Shown in pieces: positions 5,327-10,620 of a stretch of DNA of 10,620 nt; positions within the stretch are counted from its first letter, which is position 1, and each line of letters begins with the position of its first letter. Made by a program: the position numbers and the translations under genes. The notes under the pieces are model-generated. The model saw only the letters and a list, made by a program, of their open reading frames with translations, was not told where the DNA came from and made no database searches. Where the stretch lies: positions 1 to 10,620 of the forward strand of contig JAAOZY010000117.1 of NCBI GenBank assembly GCA_012274205.1. The letters are read 5' to 3'. This stretch comes from Betaproteobacteria bacterium. GTDB taxonomy: Bacteria > Pseudomonadota > Gammaproteobacteria > Burkholderiales > SG8-39.

Positions 5327-7591
5327 ATGGACAAGGTGGCGCAGCCGGCCAAGGTCGGCCAGGTCGGCCAGGGCGATCAGGTCGATCAGTTCGATCCGGT
5401 CGAACCGGTGCTGGATTCGATTTCGGCCGGCCTCGCCGAGCCCGAAGCCGCGCGCCTGCGCCGCGCCTGCGACTTCGCCGTCTCCATGTACGCGGACAAG
5501 CGCCTGGGCACCGGCGAGCCGGCGCTGGAGCACGCGCTGGGCCTGGCGGGCTCGCTGGCGGCGCTGCGCCTGGACGCGGAAGCGCGCATCGCCGGCATCC
5601 TGTTCGCCGCGCCGCAATACCTGGAACACAGCGAGGACAGGCTCAGCGCCGAATTCGGCAGCGGTGTCGCCGGCTTGGTGGCGGGCATCGCCAAGCTCAA
5701 CCGGCTGCGCGTGGTCACGCGCGCGCTCGCGGGGCAGCAGGAGGGCGAAGCGCACAGCTCGCAAGCCGAAGTGCTGCGCAAGATGCTGCTCGCCATGGTC
5801 GAGGACATCCGCGTGGTGCTGCTGCGGCTCGCGAGCCGCACCCAGACCCTGCGCTACATGGCGCGCGCGTCGGACGAGCTGCGCCGGCCTTACGCGCAGG
5901 AGACCCTTGACATCTACGCGCCGCTCGCCAATCGCCTCGGCATCTGGCAGCTCAAGTGGGAGCTGGAAGACTACGCGTTCCGCTACCTCGAGCCCGCGCT
6001 GTACAAGAAGATCGCCGCCATGCTGGACGAGAAGCGGGTCGAGCGCGAGAGCTTCATCGTCGCCGCTGTGGCTGCGCTGGACGCGGAGCTGCGCGCGACC
6101 GGCATCGGTGCCGAGGTGCTCGGCCGGCCGAAGCACATCTACAGCATCTACAACAAGATGCGCGGCAAGGGCCTGGACTTCTCCGAGCTCTACGACGTGC
6201 GTGCGCTGCGCGTGCTGGTGGATTCGGTGAAGGACTGCTACACCGCGCTGGGCGTGGTGCACAACCTGTGGACGCCGATCCCGAAGGAGTTCGACGACTA
6301 TATTTCGCGCCCGAAGAGCAACGACTACCGCTCTTTGCACACTGCCGTGGTCGGCCCGGACGGGCGCGCGCTGGAAGTGCAGATCCGCACCCACGAGATG
6401 CACCGCCATGCCGAGCTCGGCGTGGCCGCGCACTGGCGCTACAAGGAGGCGGGCGCAGGCAAGGCGGCGCGGCCCGACCCCTTCGACGAGAAGATCGCTC
6501 TGCTGCGCCAGGTGCTGGCCTGGCGCGACGACGTTGCCGAGTCGGTCGACTGGGTGGAGCAGTTCAAGCGCACCTCGCTCGACGATACGGTCTATGTGCT
6601 CACGCCGCAGGGCCGCGTGATCGACCTGCCGCAGGGATCGACGCCGGTGGACTTCGCCTACCATCTGCATACCGACCTCGGCCACCATTGCCGCGGCGCC
6701 AAGGTCGACAGCGCGATGGTGCCGCTCAATTACAAGCTCGCCAACGGCCAGCGCGTCGAGATCATCGCCGCCAAGACCGGCGGCCCGAGCCGCGACTGGA
6801 TGAATCCGGCATTGGGCTACCTGCAGAGTTCGCGCGCGCGCAGCAAGGTGCGCCAATGGTTCAACACGCAGGCGCTGGAGGAGACCGTCGCCCAGGGGCG
6901 CGCCATCATCGAGCGCGAGTTGCACCGCGTGGGGACCACCGGCGCCAATCTCGACCAGCTGGCGCAACAGCTCGGTTTCACCAAGAGCGAGGAGCTGTTC
7001 GCGGCGGCCGGGCGCGAGGAAGTCGGAACGAAGCAGCTGCAGACGGTATTGCGCGGATCGGCGCCGCAGCCCAGGACGGCGCGCGGCGCCGCCCCTGCGC
7101 CGGATGCGCCGGATCTGCTGTTGCCGGGCAAGAGCCGCGCGGACGCCAAGGACGGCGGCATACTCGTGGTCGGCATGGACAAGCTGCTGACCCAGCTGGC
7201 CAAGTGCTGCCGGCCGGCGCCACCGGACCCGATCGCGGGCTTCGTCACGCGCGGACGCGGCGTGTCCATCCACCGGCGCAACTGCCGCGACCTGCAGCGC
7301 CTCGCCGCGCTGCAGCCCGAGCGCATGATCGAAGCCGACTGGGGCCGGCACGGCGAGGGCGTATTTTCGGTGGACGTGGTGGTGCAGGCGCAGGACCGCC
7401 AGGGCCTGCTGCGCGACATTTCGGAAGTGTTTTCGCGCGAAAAGATAAACGTCACCGGCGTCAACACCCAATCGAAGCAGCACATGGCCTACATGTCCTT
7501 CACCGTAGAAATCTCCGACCTGGAGCAGCTGCAGCGCACGCTGGCGCAGGTCCGGGAAGTGCAGGGGGTGCTCACCGCGAGCAGAAGATAG
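5327..7591 (+). CDS. relA: RelA, (p)ppGpp synthetase (GTP pyrophosphokinase)
   Basis: This 754-residue long RelA/SpoT homologue makes (p)ppGpp from ATP and GTP/GDP on stalled ribosomes. Domains: pseudo-hydrolase (about 40-195), synthetase (about 235-375), TGS (about 418-482), helical region, Cys-rich zinc-finger-like domain (624-658, CysCys 627-628, His649, Cys653) and ACT (about 678-750). RelA rather than SpoT is indicated by EFDD at 321-324 and by loss of the hydrolase HD motif: the expected site reads ILFAAPQYLEHSED (91-104). Synthetase residues are visible in GRPKHIYSIYNKM (266-278), YDVRAL (289-294) and LEVQIRTHEMH (349-359). ATG 5327 gives the family length. An open frame runs back to 5093 but overlaps mtfA and adds no family sequence. 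Residues 10-28 (VGQVGQGDQVDQFDPVEPV) come from a 9-bp tandem repeat. It heads a probable operon with two polyphosphate-related genes. Confidence 0.95.
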   Translation: MDKVAQPAKVGQVGQGDQVDQFDPVEPVLDSISAGLAEPEAARLRRACDFAVSMYADKRLGTGEPALEHALGLAGSLAALRLDAEARIAGILFAAPQYLEHSEDRLSAEFGSGVAGLVAGIAKLNRLRVVTRALAGQQEGEAHSSQAEVLRKMLLAMVEDIRVVLLRLASRTQTLRYMARASDELRRPYAQETLDIYAPLANRLGIWQLKWELEDYAFRYLEPALYKKIAAMLDEKRVERESFIVAAVAALDAELRATGIGAEVLGRPKHIYSIYNKMRGKGLDFSELYDVRALRVLVDSVKDCYTALGVVHNLWTPIPKEFDDYISRPKSNDYRSLHTAVVGPDGRALEVQIRTHEMHRHAELGVAAHWRYKEAGAGKAARPDPFDEKIALLRQVLAWRDDVAESVDWVEQFKRTSLDDTVYVLTPQGRVIDLPQGSTPVDFAYHLHTDLGHHCRGAKVDSAMVPLNYKLANGQRVEIIAAKTGGPSRDWMNPALGYLQSSRARSKVRQWFNTQALEETVAQGRAIIERELHRVGTTGANLDQLAQQLGFTKSEELFAAAGREEVGTKQLQTVLRGSAPQPRTARGAAPAPDAPDLLLPGKSRADAKDGGILVVGMDKLLTQLAKCCRPAPPDPIAGFVTRGRGVSIHRRNCRDLQRLAALQPERMIEADWGRHGEGVFSVDVVVQAQDRQGLLRDISEVFSREKINVTGVNTQSKQHMAYMSFTVEISDLEQLQRTLAQVREVQGVLTASRR
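5352..5405 (+). repeat. Six imperfect 9-bp tandem units in the relA N-terminal coding region
   Basis: The units are AGGTCGGCC, AGGTCGGCC, AGGGCGATC, AGGTCGATC, AGTTCGATC and CGGTCGAAC. The period is three codons, so the frame is kept; the units encode VGQ, VGQ, GDQ, VDQ, FDP, VEP. They lie before the first RelA domain, in a region likely to be disordered. Confidence 0.7.
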
Positions 7592-7599
7592 GGCCGACA

Positions 7600-9114
7600 G
7601 TGGAAACCGAACTCAAGCTGCTGCTGGCGCCGCAGGATCTGCGCCGGCTGCGCCGCGACCCGCGGATCAAGGCCCTGCAGCAGGGGCGCGCGATCACCCG
7701 CCGCGTTCACAGCGTCTACTACGACACGCCCGCGCATGCCCTGTTGCAGGCGGGGCTCGCGCTGCGCCTGCGCCAGGACGGCAGGCGCTGGCTGCAGACG
7801 CTCAAGACAGAAGGCCAAGCCGCGGCCGGACTGCATGTGCGCGAGGAATGGGAGTGGCCGCTTGCGCACGCGGCGCTGGACTTCGGCCTGATCGCCCAGA
7901 TACCGCAGGCCCGGCTGTTCCGCTCCGCGCGCCTGCGCGCGGCGCTGCGCCCGGCATTTGCGACCGAGTTCACCCGCACCAGCCTGCACCTTGCCTTCGC
8001 CGACGGCAGCCTGGCGGAGCTGTGCCTGGATAGCGGCGCAATCCGCAGCGGCCGTCGCGCTGCCGCGATCAGCGAAGCCGAGCTGGAACTGCTCGCCGGC
8101 AGTCCGGTGCGCCTGTTCGAGCTCGCGCTGGAGCTGGCCGAACGCATGCCCTTGCGCCTGGGCCATGCGAGCAAGGCCGAACGCGGCTACGCGCTGGCGC
8201 GCGGACTGCCGCCGCGCCCGGTCAAGGCCGCGGCACTGGAGCTGCATGCACAGGGCAGCGTGGCCGCAGGCTTCACCGCCATCGCGCGCAGCTGCATCGC
8301 GCATCTGCAGGCGAACGAAGCCGGCCTGCTCGCCGGGCGCGACCCGGAGTATCTGCACCAGGTGCGCGTTGCGGTACGGCGCCTGCGCGCCTGCTTCAGC
8401 CTGTTCGGGCCGGTGTTGCCGCAGGCGGTGTTCACCCCGGTCAGGAAGCAGCTGCACACGCAGAACATCGTGCTCGGGCGCGCGCGCGACTGGGATGTGT
8501 TCGTGCACGAGATGCTGCGCGCGCTGCGCAAGCAGCGCGCCGGGGATGCCGCGGTGGCTGCGTTCGCGCGGCGTTGCGTCAGGATGGGCCGCGCGCAGTT
8601 GCGCGCCGCCCAAGCGGTGGTCGCGGCGCAAGCATGGCAGCAGCTGTGGCTGGAATTCGGGCGGATTCTGGCCGATGCCGCATGGCAGCAGGGCCAGCCG
8701 GCGCTGGCGCAGCCGCTGGACGGATTCGCCGCGGCGGTGCTGCAGCGGCGCGCCGCGGCGGTGAAAAGGCGCGGCAAGCGGCTGCGCCAACTCGACGCCG
8801 CCGGACGCCACCGTCTGCGCATCGCCGCCAAAAAGCTGCGCTACGCCGCCGAATATTTCGCTGCGCTGTACCCGAAACGGCGCGTGCGGCCTTACCTGCG
8901 CTCGCTCGCCGCGAGACAGGACGTGCTCGGCGCGCTGAACGACGCCGCGACCCTGCTGCGCCTGCTGCCCGAGGTGCTCTCGGGCGCGCGCGCGCCCCAT
9001 GCGCACGTCGCCGGCATGATCGACGGATGGAGCGCGGCCAGCACGCATCTGCAGCTCGATGCGCTGGACCGGGCATGGGAACACTGGCAGCGGCACGAGC
9101 CATACTGGAAATAA
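7600..9114 (+). CDS. CYTH-CHAD protein (inorganic triphosphatase-like, polyphosphate-binding)
   Basis: This 504-residue protein resembles E. coli YgiF, an inorganic triphosphatase with a CYTH-CHAD layout. CYTH (about 1-203) is a tunnel enzyme fold that hydrolyses triphosphate with Mg. Its signature ETELK (Glu2, Glu4, Lys6) starts the protein, followed by YYDTP (40-44), LALRLR (53-58), LKTEG (68-72), ELCLD (140-144), SEAELEL (158-164) and SKAERGY (191-197); the charged tunnel residues appear intact. CHAD (about 215-500) is a basic helical domain known to bind polyphosphate. It has HQVRVAVRRLR (253-263), RARDWDVF (294-301) and HRLRIAAKKLRY (404-415). GTG 7600 is chosen because it puts ExExK at the extreme N-terminus, as in the family; AGGG at 7590-7593 may be its ribosome site. 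The gene begins 8 bp after the relA stop and 30 bp before a polyphosphate kinase gene. The frame is open far upstream, but that part is a relA shadow. Confidence 0.92.
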   Translation: METELKLLLAPQDLRRLRRDPRIKALQQGRAITRRVHSVYYDTPAHALLQAGLALRLRQDGRRWLQTLKTEGQAAAGLHVREEWEWPLAHAALDFGLIAQIPQARLFRSARLRAALRPAFATEFTRTSLHLAFADGSLAELCLDSGAIRSGRRAAAISEAELELLAGSPVRLFELALELAERMPLRLGHASKAERGYALARGLPPRPVKAAALELHAQGSVAAGFTAIARSCIAHLQANEAGLLAGRDPEYLHQVRVAVRRLRACFSLFGPVLPQAVFTPVRKQLHTQNIVLGRARDWDVFVHEMLRALRKQRAGDAAVAAFARRCVRMGRAQLRAAQAVVAAQAWQQLWLEFGRILADAAWQQGQPALAQPLDGFAAAVLQRRAAAVKRRGKRLRQLDAAGRHRLRIAAKKLRYAAEYFAALYPKRRVRPYLRSLAARQDVLGALNDAATLLRLLPEVLSGARAPHAHVAGMIDGWSAASTHLQLDALDRAWEHWQRHEPYWK

Positions 9115-9133
9115 GGTCAGCTAACTTTCAAAT

Positions 9134-9139
9134 AGGGGG
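9134..9139 (+). promoter_or_regulatory. Strong Shine-Dalgarno of the PPK2 gene
   Basis: AGGGGG lies 5 bases before ATG 9145, the strongest ribosome site among the + strand genes here. The surrounding CTTTCAAATAGGGGG (9125-9139) slightly resembles the head of the repeat elements at 2611 and 5191, but is too short to call a copy. Confidence 0.6.
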
Positions 9140-9144
9140 CAGTC

Positions 9145-10620
9145 ATGTTCGAATCTGCAGAGCTTGGCCACAAAATCGCGAAGCAGGTCTATGCCAGGCA
9201 GGAGCCCAAGCTGCGCGAGGCCCTGCTCAATGCGCAGTTCGATCTGGCACAGGCGAAAAAATTTCCCGTGCTGATTCTGATCGGCGGGGTGGACGGGGCG
9301 GGCAAGGGTGAAACCGTCAACCTGCTCAACGAGTGGATGGATCCGCGCCACATTCAGACGCGCGCGTTCGGCGATCCCACGGACGAGGAAGCGGAGCGCC
9401 CGCGCATGTGGCGCTTCTGGCGTGAGCTGCCGCCCAAGGGCAAGATCGGCATCATGTTCGGTTCCTGGTACACCGCGCCTATCGTGAGCCGGGTGCTCGG
9501 ACATTCGGACGATGCCGCACTGAAAGACAGTCTCGAGGAGATCGTGCGCTTCGAGAAGATGCTTTGCGACGAGGGCGTGCTGCTGCTGAAGTTCTGGTTT
9601 CACCTCTCCAAGAAACAACAGAAAGAGCGCATGCAGGAGCTGGAGAAGAACCCGCTCACGCGCTGGCGCGTGACCAAGATCGACTGGGATCGCTTCAAGA
9701 TGTACAACGCGTTCCGCCAGATCTCCGAGCGCGCGCTGCGCGAGACCAGCAGCGCCAACGCGACCTGGACCGTGGTCGAGGGCGCGGATCCGCGCTATCG
9801 CAGCCTCACCGTGGGCAAATTGCTGCTCGAGGCGATGAAGAAGCGGCTGGAGAAGAGCAACTACAAGGAGCGCCGGGTGCAGGCGCCGCCTCTGGCCTCG
9901 GACAATCTCGGGCTGCTGCGCGAACTCGACATGACGCAGAAAGTTGCCAAGGAAAAATACGAAACGCAGCTGGAAAAATGGCAGGGGCGGCTGAACCTGC
10001 TGTCGCGCGACAAGAAATATTTCAAGCAGCGCTCGCTGATCCTGTTGTTCGAAGGGTCGGATGCAGCGGGCAAGGGCGGTGCGATCCGGCGCATCACCGG
10101 CGCCATCGACGCGCGCCATTTCCAGGTGGTGCCGGTGGCCGCGCCGACCGAGGAAGAGCGCGCGCAGCCGTATCTTTGGCGCTTCTGGCGCCATGCGCCG
10201 CGGCACGGACGCATCACCATATTCGACCGCTCCTGGTATGGGCGCGTGCTGGTGGAGCGGGTCGAGGGTTTTTGCGGCGTCGCGGACTGGATGCGCGCCT
10301 ACAGCGAGATCAACGACTTCGAGGAGCAGCTGGCGCGCGGCGGCGCGATCGTGTGCAAGTTCTGGCTGCAGATCAGCGCGGAGGAACAGCTCAAGCGCTT
10401 CACTTTGCGGCAGAAAACCAGCTTCAAGCGCTTCAAGATCACGGAGGAGGACTGGCGCAACCGCAAGAAGTGGAGCGAATACGAGCAGGCAGTGTGCGAC
10501 ATGATAGACCGCACCAGCACCGACATCGCGCCCTGGACCGTGGTCGAGGCCGAAGACAAGTATTTCGCGCGCGTGAAAATCCTCAAGACCATCGTCGAGC
10601 GCCTGGAGGGCGCCCTGTAG
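9145..10620 (+). CDS. pap: Polyphosphate:AMP phosphotransferase (tandem PPK2, class II)
   Basis: This 491-residue protein has two fused PPK2 domains (about 1-240 and 250-491), the class II layout. Members with this layout transfer phosphate from polyphosphate to AMP, giving ADP, and so couple polyphosphate to adenylate charge in the cytosol. Each half has a P-loop: GGVDGAGKGE (47-56) and GSDAAGKGG (304-312). The C-terminal half keeps the second acidic motif FDRSWYGR (360-367), with Asp361 and Arg362, and a lid rich in Arg and Lys (LRQKTSFKRFKITEEDW, 421-437). In the N-terminal half the same place reads MFGSWYTA (104-111), so Asp and Arg are replaced by Phe105 and Gly106; that half is probably not catalytic, as reported for other class II members. 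Start ATG 9145 has AGGGGG 5 bases upstream. It follows the CYTH-CHAD gene by 30 bp. The TAG stop is the last codon of the window, so the terminator is not visible. Confidence 0.93.
   Translation: MFESAELGHKIAKQVYARQEPKLREALLNAQFDLAQAKKFPVLILIGGVDGAGKGETVNLLNEWMDPRHIQTRAFGDPTDEEAERPRMWRFWRELPPKGKIGIMFGSWYTAPIVSRVLGHSDDAALKDSLEEIVRFEKMLCDEGVLLLKFWFHLSKKQQKERMQELEKNPLTRWRVTKIDWDRFKMYNAFRQISERALRETSSANATWTVVEGADPRYRSLTVGKLLLEAMKKRLEKSNYKERRVQAPPLASDNLGLLRELDMTQKVAKEKYETQLEKWQGRLNLLSRDKKYFKQRSLILLFEGSDAAGKGGAIRRITGAIDARHFQVVPVAAPTEEERAQPYLWRFWRHAPRHGRITIFDRSWYGRVLVERVEGFCGVADWMRAYSEINDFEEQLARGGAIVCKFWLQISAEEQLKRFTLRQKTSFKRFKITEEDWRNRKKWSEYEQAVCDMIDRTSTDIAPWTVVEAEDKYFARVKILKTIVERLEGAL

Noticed and set aside
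5294..7483. 729-codon open frame on the - strand opposite relA
   Set aside because: It lies wholly antisense to a well-recognised RelA; its translation is compositionally biased with no recognisable domain. Long antisense frames are common in GC-rich genes.
5956..7599. 548-codon upstream extension of the CYTH-CHAD frame, across relA
   Set aside because: The CYTH signature ExExK begins at 7600, where family members start; the upstream part is an Arg/Gly/Ala-rich shadow of relA.
7489..9096. 535-codon open frame on the - strand opposite the CYTH-CHAD gene
   Set aside because: No recognisable domain and exactly antisense to a conserved gene; explained by GC-rich codon use.
9125..9139. Third copy of the repeat element before the PPK2 gene
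   Set aside because: The likeness to CAAAATGAGGG is too short, and the G-run is explained as a ribosome binding site.
9121..10206. 361-codon open frame on the - strand opposite the PPK2 gene
   Set aside because: Shadow of the PPK2 reading frame, with a repetitive His/Arg/Leu-rich translation and no family similarity.

Overview
The window is GC-rich proteobacterial chromosome. It is tightly packed, and most third codon positions are G or C. A stand-alone RelA of the EFDD type, a two-domain (class II) PPK2 and an MtfA-type peptidase together suggest a betaproteobacterium. That is an inference from gene types; nothing here names a genus. No rRNA, tRNA, CRISPR array, phage gene or transposase gene was seen. 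The only mobile-DNA signal is a short element with no coding capacity.

Left block (1-4363, + strand): a probable peptide-ligation/modification locus. It holds, in order: the 3' two-thirds of a fused circularly permuted ATP-grasp/alpha-E protein (5' end outside the window); a transglutaminase-like protein with an intact Cys-His-Asp triad; an N-formylglutamate amidohydrolase-like protein; and a second transglutaminase-like protein that keeps Cys and Asp but has no His after residue 174. ATP-grasp (COG2308), alpha-E (COG2307) and transglutaminase (COG1305) genes recur together in bacteria and are predicted to make or attach peptides, but the substrate is unknown. Between the first transglutaminase and the amidohydrolase lies a MITE-like insertion of about 103 bp, flanked by an exact 8-bp direct repeat. 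It leaves the amidohydrolase with no ordinary start codon outside the element.

Middle (4364-5326): mtfA, a zinc peptidase gene on the - strand, converges on the second transglutaminase and diverges from relA. The 151-bp mtfA-relA spacer carries a diverged relative of the insertion element, a GC-rich hairpin, and a perfect TATAAT placed so that relA mRNA could begin at or next to its AUG.

Right block (5327-10620, + strand): relA, then a CYTH-CHAD protein (triphosphatase-type domain plus polyphosphate-binding domain), then a tandem-domain PPK2 (polyphosphate:AMP phosphotransferase). The gaps are 8 and 30 bp, so this looks like one transcription unit joining (p)ppGpp synthesis to polyphosphate use. 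The window ends exactly at the stop codon of the last gene.
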